From positions 1-64,000 of the forward strand of contig NZ_CANMWS010000013.1 in NCBI RefSeq assembly GCF_947501665.1: 64,000 nt of DNA, in the 5' to 3' direction. This stretch comes from an uncultured Shewanella sp. (GTDB taxonomy: Bacteria > Pseudomonadota > Gammaproteobacteria > Enterobacterales > Shewanellaceae). The position numbers and the translations under genes are program-made. Below the pieces are notes generated by a model. That model did not search any database. It was not told the DNA's origin and saw only the letters and a list, made by a program, of their open reading frames with translations. This document shows, piece after piece, positions 44,216-57,636 of the stretch; positions within the stretch are counted from its first letter, which is position 1, and each line of letters starts with the position of its first letter.

Positions 44216-46609
44216 TTATTCATTTCTGAGGGCTTTAATCGGATCGGTACGTAAGACTTTGGCAATGGGCATAAAACAAGCGAGTGTGGCGAAAATACTT
44301 AATAACACTAGCCCCAATAACATTTCGCTCCAATAGATGGCAAAGTGCCACTCGGGGACGGTACGGCTATAACCTAAAGCAAAATACGCAATCGAAAAAG
44401 CAAATAAGAAACTCACCGCTAACGGCTGAGCCAATAAGGCTAACTGACTGCGAAGCAAGCGTTTATTATTGGCGCCCATGGCTAAGCGCACACCTAAATC
44501 ATAACGGCGCATATTGACCATATAACTCACCATACCTGCAATACCCGCGATCACCATGAGTAAGGAGATAAACGACAGTCCACCCGCTAATATGGCACCG
44601 AAGCGTTGATCGCGACTGATCTCGCTAAAGTCCTCTTCGATACTGGATAAACGCACGATATCGAGTCTAGGGTCTATTTGTGTCAGCTGGCTGTACACAT
44701 CACTCAAAGTGAAACCGGCATGCTCGTCACTCACCTGCATTACCAACACATCGGTGCGACGCCCCTCAAACACACTTGGAATGAAAACTTCAGCCACCTC
44801 ATATCTCGATCGCCCAGGATAATCCGTATTACTCACGATCCCCACAATGGTCATAAAATTCTCTGTCGCATATAGCTTTATTTTTTGCCCTATTGGATTA
44901 TCATTAAATTGATCCGCTAGTCGCTGACTAATAATCACTGGCGGGAATTCAGATAGCAAATCATCTTGGGTAAAAGCACGGCCCTGAAGCTGCATATCAA
45001 ATAACGATAATTGTTTATCATCAATAAAACTGGGACGAACGCTGGCTATTTTTATTTCCTGTTCATTCGTTATCGGTTGTTGATTCATGATAAAAGGCAC
45101 ACGAGTATCATTGGCGCGGCTCACAGCTTTAACATTTGTTTGAGCCATAAAGTGTTGGCTAATGGCCCGCTGCAAATTTTTACGTTCCTCTTTATCATCG
45201 ATAAAGGCATAATTCACTTTTAATGACCATAAATTTGACGTATTGATGTGTGTCGGTCTCAATGTTTCGGTAAGAGTTCCCATTAGCACCTGACTCGTCG
45301 CCACTAGCGTTAATACCGAGAACAATAACTGCAATCCTATTAAACTATGACTGACACCACGGCTCAGCTGCTTACCCGTGCCCTTACCGCTGCTTTGCAA
45401 GCTCGATAATAAACTGGCCTCATTCACCAGACTCAACTCAATCCAACTAAACAGTAAGGCTATAGCTGTACACATTAAGACGGCGAATAACACGATATTG
45501 AAACTAATACTTAAACTGCCAAGCCTGGGTAATACATTACTGCCGACACTTTGGACTAATTCAAAACTTAATTGAGTAAACAATAACGCCAATAACATCG
45601 GGACACAGAGTAGAATAACGTTATGCTTTAGGCTTTCTTTAAAAAGTTGTTTACGCTTGGCCCCAAAGGCATAACTGACGGCCAATGATTTCACTCGGCT
45701 TATACCACGAGCCACTTGCACATTACCCAAATTAATCAAGGCCATTAAGGTTAATAAAGACGCACCAGCGATTAACATCCATACCAAGCGCACACTGTCA
45801 CCTCGTAACACTTGAATAAAAGGTTGTACTTGCGCCCCCATTCCATAGTGTTTAGCGACCTCAGGCATATTGATTGCCGCAGCGGCCTGCATTTTATCAA
45901 TTAAGACCTTTTCCACCGCGTCAAACTCTTGCCCATCAGCAAGCCGCATCACACCTCGAACATTGGAAGTTATACTGTTACTTTCAATCGGATTAAATTG
46001 TTCATCCATATCCAGCGGCAACCAAATACCTTCCGATATCTCATCGTCATCCGGTAAGCTCCAATGATCGGACGTCACACCAATCACAGTAAAACGGCGT
46101 TCATTCAACTGAATTGACTTGCCGATAATATTCTCGTCACCCGCAAAATACTTCTGCCATGCTCCAAAACTGAGTATGGCAGAAGGTTGTTTATTACCTA
46201 GCTGTTCACGATCATCAAAGAAGCGCCCTAATACTGGCTCAACCTTGAGTACTTCAAATAAGTTACTACTGCCAAAAAAAACGGGAACATCGGGACGCGA
46301 CGGGAGTTCAAGTAACTTATAATCCGACCATGAAAAATACAGAGCAATATCAGCGATACCTTGGCTGGTTTCTTTGACATCTAATAAATTCTTACTGTTC
46401 GTCCCTGCACCTCTATTACCACTGTATAAAAAGTTACCTTCATATACATACAGGTTATCACTATCCCCATAAGGTAAAGCTTTAAGCAATACCGTATCCA
46501 CTATACTGAACACCACAAACACCATAGCCAAGGTCAATGTCAGACTCAGCACCACAGTCGCATAATATTGTTTGGCCTTGAAAATTTGACGCAATGCCGT
46601 GTTTAACAT
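44216..46609 (-). CDS. MacB-like FtsX-domain permease (copy 2)
   Basis: 797 residues, paralogue of the permease at 38389-40785 along the full length. Shared features include SSGKGTGKQLSRGVSHSLIGLQL, the MacB core (WQKYFAGDENIIGKS) and the FtsX end (YDLGVRLAMGANNKRLLRSQ, then DPIKAL). It overlaps the ATPase gene by 7 bp. It belongs to the minus-strand adaptor-ATPase-permease set. The substrate is unknown and probably related to that of copy 1. Confidence 0.9.
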   Translation of the reverse strand: MLNTALRQIFKAKQYYATVVLSLTLTLAMVFVVFSIVDTVLLKALPYGDSDNLYVYEGNFLYSGNRGAGTNSKNLLDVKETSQGIADIALYFSWSDYKLLELPSRPDVPVFFGSSNLFEVLKVEPVLGRFFDDREQLGNKQPSAILSFGAWQKYFAGDENIIGKSIQLNERRFTVIGVTSDHWSLPDDDEISEGIWLPLDMDEQFNPIESNSITSNVRGVMRLADGQEFDAVEKVLIDKMQAAAAINMPEVAKHYGMGAQVQPFIQVLRGDSVRLVWMLIAGASLLTLMALINLGNVQVARGISRVKSLAVSYAFGAKRKQLFKESLKHNVILLCVPMLLALLFTQLSFELVQSVGSNVLPRLGSLSISFNIVLFAVLMCTAIALLFSWIELSLVNEASLLSSLQSSGKGTGKQLSRGVSHSLIGLQLLFSVLTLVATSQVLMGTLTETLRPTHINTSNLWSLKVNYAFIDDKEERKNLQRAISQHFMAQTNVKAVSRANDTRVPFIMNQQPITNEQEIKIASVRPSFIDDKQLSLFDMQLQGRAFTQDDLLSEFPPVIISQRLADQFNDNPIGQKIKLYATENFMTIVGIVSNTDYPGRSRYEVAEVFIPSVFEGRRTDVLVMQVSDEHAGFTLSDVYSQLTQIDPRLDIVRLSSIEEDFSEISRDQRFGAILAGGLSFISLLMVIAGIAGMVSYMVNMRRYDLGVRLAMGANNKRLLRSQLALLAQPLAVSFLFAFSIAYFALGYSRTVPEWHFAIYWSEMLLGLVLLSIFATLACFMPIAKVLRTDPIKALRNE

Positions 46610-47346
46610 GCAAGGCTCTCCTCTTCAATTTGCGCACCCTTTTGTATCGCCTTCTGCGCATTCTTTCTCACATCGGCCTGTACTCTGCCATCAAGCAATT
46701 GAATTTGCCTCTGGGCCATTTGTGCATAGCGAGGATCGTGAGTCACTAGAATAATAGTCGTGCCTTGCTTGTTAAGCTCATCCAGTAATGCCATTACGGC
46801 ATCACCATTCTTTGAATCTAAGTTGCCTGTGGGTTCATCCACCAACATAATACCGGAGTCAGCCGCCAGCGCCCTGGCAATCGATACCCTTTGCTGCTGC
46901 CCACCGGAGAGTTGATTGGGAAATAAACCCGCTTTATCGGCCAAGCCAACTAACGCTAAACATTCTTGCGCTCGTGCTTGTCTTTGTGCCTTACTATCAC
47001 CACGATATTTCAGTGGCAATGCCACATTATCTAACACTGTCTCATCATCGAGTAAGTTGAAGGCTTGAAACACAAAACCAATACGGCGGCTGCGGATCTC
47101 GGCGCGCTGATCGCCATTCATACTCGAAACTAATAACCCATCGATATGATACTTCCCAGCATCGGGGGTATCTAATAACCCAAGAATATTCAATAAGGTG
47201 GATTTACCACAACCAGATGGGCCTGAAATGGCGACATATTCCCCCTCATGTACGTTAAAATGTATTCCTCTTAAGACCTGCGCCGCTTCCGCTTGTGAGT
47301 CAAAGCTTTTTTGAATAGCTTGAATGCGTAATACTTCCTTTTTCAT
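46603..47346 (-). CDS. MacB/LolD-type ABC ATPase (copy 2)
   Basis: 247 residues with Walker A GPSGCGKST, signature LSGGQQQRVSIARAL and Walker B IMLVDEPTGNLD, nearly the same around these motifs as copy 1 but with a longer, basic C-terminus. It partners the following permease (7 bp overlap) and the adaptor gene 68 bp upstream. Confidence 0.93.
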   Translation of the reverse strand: MKKEVLRIQAIQKSFDSQAEAAQVLRGIHFNVHEGEYVAISGPSGCGKSTLLNILGLLDTPDAGKYHIDGLLVSSMNGDQRAEIRSRRIGFVFQAFNLLDDETVLDNVALPLKYRGDSKAQRQARAQECLALVGLADKAGLFPNQLSGGQQQRVSIARALAADSGIMLVDEPTGNLDSKNGDAVMALLDELNKQGTTIILVTHDPRYAQMAQRQIQLLDGRVQADVRKNAQKAIQKGAQIEEESLAC

Positions 47347-47414
47347 TTTTATACTCCTGCTAATATTGAATGCTGTGGCTTATTCTTAAACTGAATTAAC
47401 GGCTCAATAATGTC

Positions 47415-48641
47415 TTAATACGTTAATTGAATTTGAGTGGCATTTGATGCTTTAATCCCCGCAACCACGACTTTATCACCAGGCGTTAACCCAGAGATGA
47501 CTTCGATACGGTTACCCGAAATTTGCCCAAATTTAACTTCTGTTAATATGCCCGCATCTTCACTCACCAACTTAAACACTGACTTCACCATGTTTTCGCT
47601 TACACCTTGTGGCGTATCAATAAAACTCACCTGACTTCGCGACTGACCCAAGATCACGGCATCCACCATTTGCAACGGGCGAATATCAGCGCTCAAATTT
47701 TCGGGTAATTGGATGTCGACCCTCACAGCTCCCTTTTCGACCACAGGCGCAATACGAATGACTTTACCCTCAACAAGCCCATGCCGAGTATCAATTTCAG
47801 CCATGGCATTTAACTGCACTAAATTGGCTAACATCTGCGGTACACTGATCTCGGCAATGAGTGGTGATAAGCTCCCCACATGCGCCAACTTGTCACCCAA
47901 GTTGACACTTTGACCTAATGTCACCGGTAAGTTTTGTAACACCCCTTTCATTCCTGCCTTTACCACCAGTTGATCCAGTTGATATTTTGCATTATTAAAA
48001 TCGGCTTGGGCTTGTAAAATGACTTCGTCTTGAATGGATAGGTATTCTTGATGGGCTTGCTTTAATTTTTCAAATTTCTGCAATTCAAAGGCGAGCTTCT
48101 CTTGTAGTTGTTTCGCATTTAAACGGCCTTTTTTAGCCTCCACAGCAGAGATAATACCGATTTTAGCTAACGGTGCTTCTGCCTCGGCTTGCAAGCTGGC
48201 CATCTCCGCATCAGCTTGGTATTGAGATAATTCTGACTGCTGTGCAAGCACTTCACTCTGTTGCTCTAAAATAAGCTTACGCTTTTGCGTTTTACTGTTT
48301 TTAAGTTCCCCTAACGCTTGTTGCAGCGCAACTTCTAATTGTGGGTTTTTAAGGGTAATAATTAAGGTATCAGCCTCAACAATCGCACCAGGCTTAAAAT
48401 GAATGGTATCGACAACGGCCGTTGTCGTTGCGGTAATGGAACGTTGATATAAAGATTGCAATGTCCCATACCCTGTCACTTCTTGAGCGAAATCGCCACT
48501 TTGAACTTGGCTGATCTGAATGCTATTGGCAGCAACATAATCCTTATTACCGGAAAAGCCTAATTGCCAACCACTCATGATTAGCATTGCTGAGGTCAAA
48601 ATTAAGCCACTAAAAACGGTTTTTTGTGTTATCCATCTCAT
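47415..48641 (-). CDS. MacA/HlyD-type periplasmic adaptor (copy 2)
   Basis: 408 residues from ATG 48641 (TAGGAATAATTG upstream); a TTG lies one codon earlier. The order of domains equals copy 1: membrane anchor (about 12-28), lipoyl half (FKPGAIVEADTLIITLKNP), helical hairpin, second lipoyl half (LPVTLGQSVNLGDKLAHVG) and barrel. It heads the minus-strand transport operon downstream of the second CadC-like regulator. Confidence 0.88.
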   Translation of the reverse strand: MRWITQKTVFSGLILTSAMLIMSGWQLGFSGNKDYVAANSIQISQVQSGDFAQEVTGYGTLQSLYQRSITATTTAVVDTIHFKPGAIVEADTLIITLKNPQLEVALQQALGELKNSKTQKRKLILEQQSEVLAQQSELSQYQADAEMASLQAEAEAPLAKIGIISAVEAKKGRLNAKQLQEKLAFELQKFEKLKQAHQEYLSIQDEVILQAQADFNNAKYQLDQLVVKAGMKGVLQNLPVTLGQSVNLGDKLAHVGSLSPLIAEISVPQMLANLVQLNAMAEIDTRHGLVEGKVIRIAPVVEKGAVRVDIQLPENLSADIRPLQMVDAVILGQSRSQVSFIDTPQGVSENMVKSVFKLVSEDAGILTEVKFGQISGNRIEVISGLTPGDKVVVAGIKASNATQIQLTY

Positions 48642-48791
48642 CAATTATTCCTACTCTATATTCACAACCATAAACAGCACTGAAAATGAATTTAGTTCAT
48701 TCTCGGCGCCACTAAACTATGAATAAATCCCCTTTTTTAGGCTATAACTAAACTATAACTAAGGACATTCTTTGCTATGGACAATGAACAA

Positions 48792-50948
48792 CTAAAAAAT
48801 AACTTCTTTTATTTCATTGTTTTGAATAGATTTTGAACGGTATATCAATTTATCATCAAGACTTGAAAGTGAGATGCGGGGAAAGAGGTGATAAAATCGA
48901 TCTTGGCGAGTTTTATGCTGTTTGCTCAGTAAATCAAAGGTATGAATATAACTAAAACGGTAATCAAAATCACTCCAAATCACTTTTGAGCCTTTCACAT
49001 ACCATCGAGTAATAATATCAAAATTAATCTGCTCATTAAGAGGGGTTATTGAGTTATTATCTTTTGACATAGAAAATAACCATCCAGATCCATTTGCTAA
49101 TATATAATCTTTATTGGTGATGCGTATGGAGCGATAATCAGCCATGAATAATTCAACTTTCATGGTACTTAAATTTAATTTTTGTATTTGCCAACGTCCT
49201 CCAATTCTCTCACCATAAAAAACATGGCGTTCCTTTTCAAACACAGAAAAGACTGCATCACTCACAACTTGATGCTGGGCTGTTAAGTAACGAATGGTAC
49301 TTCTCAACACGCCATATTCAGCTCCACCTTGCTCACTACTCGCTTCATCATTTAAGGTCAAAATCGCTAATCGATTAGCCAATTTTACCAATAAGGTAGA
49401 ATCATGAGGAGAAAAATGCTGGATTTCTATTTCCTCATTTCCAGTAAAAAACACGCTTTTTTTACCAGTTTGGTCATCATAGAGTGCCAATTCATTTTGC
49501 CCCTCGATTTTACTGGTGATCCACTTATGTTGCTTATCAGCATAAAACACCGAATAGACTTCACTGCCCATATCCAAAAAATGAGAAGGCTGACAAGGTT
49601 CATTGCAACTGTCAGTGAAATTGATATTTTCTTCCACGTAAAAACGGTTTTGCCGAGACAAATCCTGCTGCAGTAAAGTTAGCTTGTTGCTCCCCACACT
49701 TAACCAAGAAAATCGACTCTTATCATCGTTTAAAATAACTTTTTCTGTTTGATTATTCAGATCCAACAATACTAATTGATTAGGGTATAACAGTAATAAC
49801 TCAGTATTACTTTTCCAATCTATTGGCGGCGTAATATGAGGAAGCATTTTTTGAAAAACCAATTTCTTTGAAGCAAGATCAATGACACTAAGCTCAACTT
49901 GTTTATTATTGAGTTCCTTTATCGCAGCGATTTTTTGCTTATCAGGTGACAGCTTCGCCATGGAAAACTCTTCTCCGGTGTTATTCGTCGATAACAATAA
50001 ATCCAACCCTAAGGTATCAAGATTTAAACGATAATACATGGGAGTATCATTTGCTGTTTTAGATAGCAATACAATGACTTCCCGTTCATGAGATCCAATA
50101 TGCACATCACCAATAAAATGAAAACCTGCCATTAATGTCGTAGAGGTCACGCCTCTTTTTTTCAGGGACACATTTCTAAGAGAGCTATTACCAGCAATGA
50201 GGTCCGAGTAAATAACCTGAGTATTATTCCCCGCAAAGGTTAAAAACGTAGCATTATTAGCATCATATGTTAGCTGATCCACATGACCGCTTTGCTTATC
50301 AAGTAAGTAAACTTGATTATCTTGCTCACTTGCTAACTTGCCAGTGAAAGCAATTAAGCTATCATCACTGCTCACTTCCAGGGTGAGTTTTTCTCCGGGA
50401 AATGAGGATACCGATATCAGCGCTATCTCATTTTCAGGCACTAAATTATTATCAATGAGCTGCTTAGCACCAATGATGGATAAACTGATCATCAGTAATA
50501 CTAAGCTTAAAGCAACATAATGACCAAATTGCCATTGCCGTTTTTGAGCTTGGGTTATGATAACAGCTTGCTTTAGCGTTTCACTTCTATTAAGTGATAT
50601 TTGACTTGGAGTTTGTTTCGGTGACAACTTAACGCTACAGATAAGCTTATAACCACGTTTTGGTACTGATTTTATGTATTTTGGCGCGTTCAGATCTGTG
50701 TCATTAAATAATGTCCGTAACTTTTTAATGGCGCTGCGCACAGCAGTATCTGAAACGACTCTATCTGACCACACATTCTCATGTAGTGCCTTAAGCGTCA
50801 CATATCCTTGGCGACATTGATAGAGGTATAGTAAAAGCTCAAGAACTTTTGGCTCAACAGATAATTCAAACTCATCAAGATATAGCACTTGCTGCTTTAG
50901 ATCTAATGTAAAGTCTCCGAGTTGTACTCTATTGCATTCCTCTTGCAC
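48792..50948 (-). CDS. CadC/ToxR-like membrane-bound regulator with TolB-like sensor domain (copy 2)
   Basis: 718 residues from GTG 50948 with GAGGAATGAGCT upstream. The winged-helix domain (about 10-105) contains VEPKVLELLLYLYQCRQGYVTLKALHENVWSDRVVSD in adjoining blocks and KSVPKRGYKL. One membrane helix follows (about 146-163), then a periplasmic propeller-like region. The domain order is the same as in copy 1 (28644-30908), but the QE linker is missing. It lies 150 bp upstream of the transport operon of the same strand and probably regulates it. Confidence 0.88.
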   Translation of the reverse strand: MQEECNRVQLGDFTLDLKQQVLYLDEFELSVEPKVLELLLYLYQCRQGYVTLKALHENVWSDRVVSDTAVRSAIKKLRTLFNDTDLNAPKYIKSVPKRGYKLICSVKLSPKQTPSQISLNRSETLKQAVIITQAQKRQWQFGHYVALSLVLLMISLSIIGAKQLIDNNLVPENEIALISVSSFPGEKLTLEVSSDDSLIAFTGKLASEQDNQVYLLDKQSGHVDQLTYDANNATFLTFAGNNTQVIYSDLIAGNSSLRNVSLKKRGVTSTTLMAGFHFIGDVHIGSHEREVIVLLSKTANDTPMYYRLNLDTLGLDLLLSTNNTGEEFSMAKLSPDKQKIAAIKELNNKQVELSVIDLASKKLVFQKMLPHITPPIDWKSNTELLLLYPNQLVLLDLNNQTEKVILNDDKSRFSWLSVGSNKLTLLQQDLSRQNRFYVEENINFTDSCNEPCQPSHFLDMGSEVYSVFYADKQHKWITSKIEGQNELALYDDQTGKKSVFFTGNEEIEIQHFSPHDSTLLVKLANRLAILTLNDEASSEQGGAEYGVLRSTIRYLTAQHQVVSDAVFSVFEKERHVFYGERIGGRWQIQKLNLSTMKVELFMADYRSIRITNKDYILANGSGWLFSMSKDNNSITPLNEQINFDIITRWYVKGSKVIWSDFDYRFSYIHTFDLLSKQHKTRQDRFYHLFPRISLSSLDDKLIYRSKSIQNNEIKEVIF

Positions 50949-51020
50949 AGCTCATTCCTCAAAGATGACTTCAGTGCCACAATATTACAAGATAAATCCT
51001 CTTTAAGCCAATGTATACAA

Positions 51021-51047
51021 ACAAAAAAGGCGCCAAACGGCGCCCTT
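51021..51047 (-). terminator. Terminator of the atp operon
   Basis: GGCGCC-AAAC-GGCGCC stem followed on the minus strand by a T run (TTTTTTG), about 55 bp after the atpC stop codon. A classical intrinsic terminator. Confidence 0.9.
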
Positions 51048-51101
51048 CTTTAAGCAGATCATTTACACTGCTATATCAAACATTGTCAGTGAAGAATAAC
51101 C

Positions 51102-51521
51102 TTATTTACCTAGGTTTTTCTTGATGGTCTCAACGACACGCAACTGAGCAACCGCTTGTGCGAGCTCCTTTGCAGCAGCTGCATAATTGAAGTCAGCACC
51201 AGCATCGGCCATAGTGGCCTCTGCATGACGCTTCGCTTCTTCCGCGGCTTTTTCGTCAATCTCATCAGCACGCATGACCACATCAGCCATGATAGCAACA
51301 GATTTAGGTTGTACCTCAAGCAAACCGCCTGAAAGATAAAACACATCTTCTTTGTTATCAAGCCTAGCGATACGTACCATGCCAGGTCTAATGCTTGTCA
51401 GCAAAGGTGCATGACCTAACTTAATACCTAGTTCACCTTCGGCGCCAGTTACTTGTAAACTCAGTACCTGATCTCCGAAGATGCTGCTTTCTGCACTTAC
51501 AACATCAAGTCGTATTGTCAT
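51102..51521 (-). CDS. atpC: ATP synthase epsilon subunit
   Basis: 139 residues from ATG 51521 (CAGGGTGATGGC upstream), the normal size and N-terminus ([15 protein letters not shown]); the frame is open 11 codons further without need. The beta-sandwich domain contains [19 protein letters not shown] and the C-terminal helices follow. Epsilon couples rotation in F1 and inhibits ATP hydrolysis. It is the last gene of the nine-gene operon. Confidence 0.96.
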   Translation of the reverse strand: MTIRLDVVSAESSIFGDQVLSLQVTGAEGELGIKLGHAPLLTSIRPGMVRIARLDNKEDVFYLSGGLLEVQPKSVAIMADVVMRADEIDEKAAEEAKRHAEATMADAGADFNYAAAAKELAQAVAQLRVVETIKKNLGK

Positions 51522-51560
51522 GCCATCACCCTGTTTGCTGTTAAACTGGCCCAAGGCGAG

Positions 51561-52979
<1,419 letters not shown>

Positions 52980-52984
52980 CTAGC

Positions 52985-53845
52985 CTAAACCGCTGCTGCA
53001 CCTGAAACAATTTCCGACAATTCTTGCGTAATCGCAGCTTGTCGAGCCTTGTTATAAACCAGTTGCAAATCACTAATCATATCACCAGCATTATCGGTTG
53101 CTGCCTTCATCGCTACCATACGGGCAGCTTGCTCAGACGCAACATTTTCAACAACACCTTGATAGACTTGAGATTCTACATAACGGACCAATAATGTATC
53201 CAAAAGTGCTTTTGGATCTGGCTCGTAAATATAATCCCAATGATGAGCATGCTCATCTTCTTCAGACTTAGGCAAAGGCAGTAGCTGCTCGATCACAGGC
53301 GTTTGTGCCATGGTATTCACAAATTTGTTAAATACGATGTACAAACGATCCAGTTTGCCTTCGTTGTAAGCTTCTAACATGGTACGGACTGTGCCAATCA
53401 AGTCATCCAGTTTAGGTGAATCACCTAACGCAGATGCTTGGGCCAATACATTACCACCAAAGCTTTTGAAAAACTGAACACTACGAGCACCAATAGGGCA
53501 GAAATCAAATTCTACACCTTGCTCTTGCCAGCTTTTCATGTCCGCCATTACCTTTTTGAAAAGGTTAACGTTCAGACCACCACAAAGACCACGGTCAGTT
53601 GACACAACAATGTAACCAACCCGCTTAGCTTCTCTCACCTCTAAATAGGGGTGTTTATACTCGAGAGAGCCTTGCGCGACGTGACCAATCACCTTACGCA
53701 TGGTTTCCGCATATGGACGACTCGCAGCCATGCGATCTTGCGCTTTGCGCATCTTGCTGGCTGCCACCATTTCCATGGCGGAAGTGATCTTCTGAGTGTT
53801 TTGAACACTCGCGATCTTACTTTTAATCTCTTTAGCGCCGGCCAT
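52985..53845 (-). CDS. atpG: ATP synthase gamma subunit
   Basis: 286 residues, full length, with the conserved ends [20 protein letters not shown] and [24 protein letters not shown], which form the central rotor shaft in F1. [11 protein letters not shown] is intact. It sits between atpA and atpD. Confidence 0.98.
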   Translation of the reverse strand: MAGAKEIKSKIASVQNTQKITSAMEMVAASKMRKAQDRMAASRPYAETMRKVIGHVAQGSLEYKHPYLEVREAKRVGYIVVSTDRGLCGGLNVNLFKKVMADMKSWQEQGVEFDFCPIGARSVQFFKSFGGNVLAQASALGDSPKLDDLIGTVRTMLEAYNEGKLDRLYIVFNKFVNTMAQTPVIEQLLPLPKSEEDEHAHHWDYIYEPDPKALLDTLLVRYVESQVYQGVVENVASEQAARMVAMKAATDNAGDMISDLQLVYNKARQAAITQELSEIVSGAAAV

Positions 53846-53894
53846 CTTTACTCTCCAATCTGGACCAGAGGTGTCTTAGACACCTCATTTGTCA

Positions 53895-55436
53895 TTACCA
53901 GGTTTGGGTTGCTACGAACTTGTCGAGGCCAGCCTTCAGTTCACCTTCGATGTCGGCATTATAGTTGCCAGTTTCGTTGATGTTCTTCATTAGGTCAGCA
54001 TACTCGCTGTTCATGAACGAGAGCAAAGATGCCTCGAAATCAATGACTTTATTCAGCTCAACGCTTTTAAGGTAACCTTTCTCAGCTGCGAAAATAGACA
54101 CAGCCTGACAAGCGATACTCATAGGCGCATATTGCTTTTGCTTCATTAATTCGGTAACACGCTCACCATGCTCTAATTGAGCACGTGTTGCATCATCAAG
54201 ATCAGATGCAAATTGTGAGAAGGCCGCAAGCTCTCGATACTGTGCAAGTGCGGTACGAATACCACCAGACAGTTTCTTAATGATCTTACTCTGCGCCGCA
54301 CCACCAACACGTGAAACAGAAATACCTGGGTTAACCGCTGGACGGAGTCCTGAGTTAAACAAATCTGTTTCAAGGAAGATTTGACCATCAGTAATTGAAA
54401 TTACGTTAGTCGGTACGAATGCTGAAACGTCACCTGCTTGGGTTTCAATAATCGGCAGCGCGGTAAGTGAACCGGTTTGACCTTTTACTTCACCGTTAGT
54501 GAATTTCTCTACATACGCTTCGTTTACGCGTGATGCACGCTCAAGTAAACGAGAATGGAGATAGAAAACATCACCAGGATAAGCTTCACGTCCTGGTGGA
54601 CGCTTCAATAGCAATGAGATTTGACGATAAGCAACAGCTTGCTTAGACAAATCATCATATACGATTAATGCATCTTCACCGCGGTCGCGGAAGTATTCAC
54701 CCATTGAACAACCAGAATATGGCGCCAAGAACTGCAATGCAGCGGCTTCTGATGCAGTTGCGACAACAACAATTGTGTTGACTAATGCACCATGCTCTTC
54801 TAGTTTGCGTACCACGTTAGCAATGGTTGAGGCTTTTTGCCCAACAGCAACGTACACACATTTAATACCAGAATCTTTCTGATTGATAATGGCATCGATC
54901 GCCAATGCAGTTTTACCTGTTTGACGGTCACCAATGACCAATTCACGTTGCCCACGACCAATTGGGATCATGGCATCAACGGTTTTATAACCTGTTTGAA
55001 CAGGTTGTGATACTGATTTACGCTCAATAACACCTGGGGCTATCACTTCAACAGGAGAGAAACCGTCGTGTTCAACCGCTCCTTTTCCATCGATAGGCTC
55101 ACCTAAGGTGTTAACGACACGGCCCAGTAGACCACGACCCACTGGTACTTCAAGAATACGGCCAGTGGTTTTAACTTTATCGCCCTCTGCCAATGTGGCA
55201 TAAGGGCCCATTACGACGGCACCGACACTGTCGCGTTCTAAGTTCAACGCGATAGCAAAACGGTTGCCAGGCAGTTCAATCATCTCACCCTGCATCACAT
55301 CGGCTAGGCCGTTGATGCGGATGATGCCGTCACTTACTGCAACGATAGTACCTTCGTTGCGAGCTTCACTAACGACTTCAAACTGCTCGATCCGCTGTTT
55401 AATCAGATCGCTGATTTCAGTGGAATTCAGTTGCAT
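53895..55436 (-). CDS. atpA: ATP synthase alpha subunit
   Basis: 513 residues from ATG 55436 (GGGAGTTTGAGC upstream), matching the usual length and the start [16 protein letters not shown]. The non-catalytic nucleotide site shows GDRQTGKTA and [29 protein letters not shown] is intact, including the arginine finger. Part of the atp operon. Confidence 0.98.
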   Translation of the reverse strand: MQLNSTEISDLIKQRIEQFEVVSEARNEGTIVAVSDGIIRINGLADVMQGEMIELPGNRFAIALNLERDSVGAVVMGPYATLAEGDKVKTTGRILEVPVGRGLLGRVVNTLGEPIDGKGAVEHDGFSPVEVIAPGVIERKSVSQPVQTGYKTVDAMIPIGRGQRELVIGDRQTGKTALAIDAIINQKDSGIKCVYVAVGQKASTIANVVRKLEEHGALVNTIVVVATASEAAALQFLAPYSGCSMGEYFRDRGEDALIVYDDLSKQAVAYRQISLLLKRPPGREAYPGDVFYLHSRLLERASRVNEAYVEKFTNGEVKGQTGSLTALPIIETQAGDVSAFVPTNVISITDGQIFLETDLFNSGLRPAVNPGISVSRVGGAAQSKIIKKLSGGIRTALAQYRELAAFSQFASDLDDATRAQLEHGERVTELMKQKQYAPMSIACQAVSIFAAEKGYLKSVELNKVIDFEASLLSFMNSEYADLMKNINETGNYNADIEGELKAGLDKFVATQTW

Positions 55437-55450
55437 GCTCAAACTCCCAA

Positions 55451-55984
55451 TTACGACTGCAGCTTATCAGACAGACGCGATATTTTACCGCGGACCGAGC
55501 CATCAATGACTAAGTCTCCTGCATGAATGATCACACCCGCAATAAGCGTGGTGTCTATGCTGCAATTCAGCTTAACTTTGCGTGCGAGACGTTTCTCTAA
55601 AGAAACACTAATCTCCTGTAGTTGCGTCGAACTCAGCTCAGTGGCAGAAACAATATTCGCTTCTATTTCCTTCGCCCATTCATTACGCAGTTCAACATAT
55701 AGTTGATACACAGCAGGTAGTACTTCTAAACGACCGTTTTCAGCCATTACCCTGACTAGATTCTGACCTTGCTCATTGAGTTGCTCACCACAAACTCCAA
55801 TAAAGAGTTCAGCAAGCTTGCTACTGGACAAAGCGCCAGTCAGCAATGGGTGCATTGATTCGTTTTCACTCACCAAAGACATAAAGTTCAGCATTTCTGC
55901 CCAACTTTCCACTGCATTTTTATCAATAGCAAAATCAAAAGCAGCCTTTGCGTAAGGACGAGCAATGGTGGTTAATTCAGCCAT
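55451..55984 (-). CDS. atpH: ATP synthase delta subunit
   Basis: 177 residues. The N-terminal helical domain ([13 protein letters not shown]) and the C-terminal [19 protein letters not shown] motif are those of the stator subunit that joins F1 to the b subunits. Gene order between atpF and atpA is standard. Confidence 0.97.
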   Translation of the reverse strand: MAELTTIARPYAKAAFDFAIDKNAVESWAEMLNFMSLVSENESMHPLLTGALSSSKLAELFIGVCGEQLNEQGQNLVRVMAENGRLEVLPAVYQLYVELRNEWAKEIEANIVSATELSSTQLQEISVSLEKRLARKVKLNCSIDTTLIAGVIIHAGDLVIDGSVRGKISRLSDKLQS

Positions 55985-55999
55985 AACTCAACTCCCTTA

Positions 56000-56470
56000 T
56001 CAAATTTCGGCGACAAGTTTATTAACTATGTCGCTATGGGCGGCTTCATCAATCGAACGTTCAAGGATCTTCTCTGTACCAGTGATAACCAGAGAAGCAA
56101 CCTGCTTACGCAGATCCTCTTTCACGCGATTACGTTCAGCTTCAATTTCTGCTTTACCCTGAGCGATAATATTAGCTCGCTCAGCGTCTGCCTCGGCTTT
56201 AGCTTCATCCACAATCTGAGCTTTGCGTTTGTTCGCTTGCTCAATAATGTCATTGGCCTTAACTTTGGCTTCTTTTAGTTGCGCAGTGGCTTTCGCCCGT
56301 GCCAACTCTAGGTCTTTTGCTGCATGTTCAGCGTCAGCTAAACCGCCGGCAATCCTTTTTTGGCGCTCTTCGATGGCATTCATCAAAGGTGGCCAAACAA
56401 ACTTCATGCAGAACCACACGAAGATAATAAAGGCGACCGTCTGACCGATTAGGGTAGCGTTGAAATCCAC
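56000..56470 (-). CDS. atpF: ATP synthase b subunit
   Basis: 156 residues: one N-terminal membrane helix ([23 protein letters not shown]) and a long charged helix with heptad pattern that dimerises as the peripheral stalk. Standard position between atpE and atpH. Confidence 0.97.
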   Translation of the reverse strand: MDFNATLIGQTVAFIIFVWFCMKFVWPPLMNAIEERQKRIAGGLADAEHAAKDLELARAKATAQLKEAKVKANDIIEQANKRKAQIVDEAKAEADAERANIIAQGKAEIEAERNRVKEDLRKQVASLVITGTEKILERSIDEAAHSDIVNKLVAEI

Positions 56471-56507
56471 AACAGCCTCCTATTTAGATTAAAGACAGAA
56501 GCGTTTA

Positions 56508-56804
<297 letters not shown>

Positions 56805-56826
56805 TTAAAAAAATCTTCAACTACCC

Positions 56827-57627
<801 letters not shown>

Positions 57628-57636
57628 TCATCCCAC

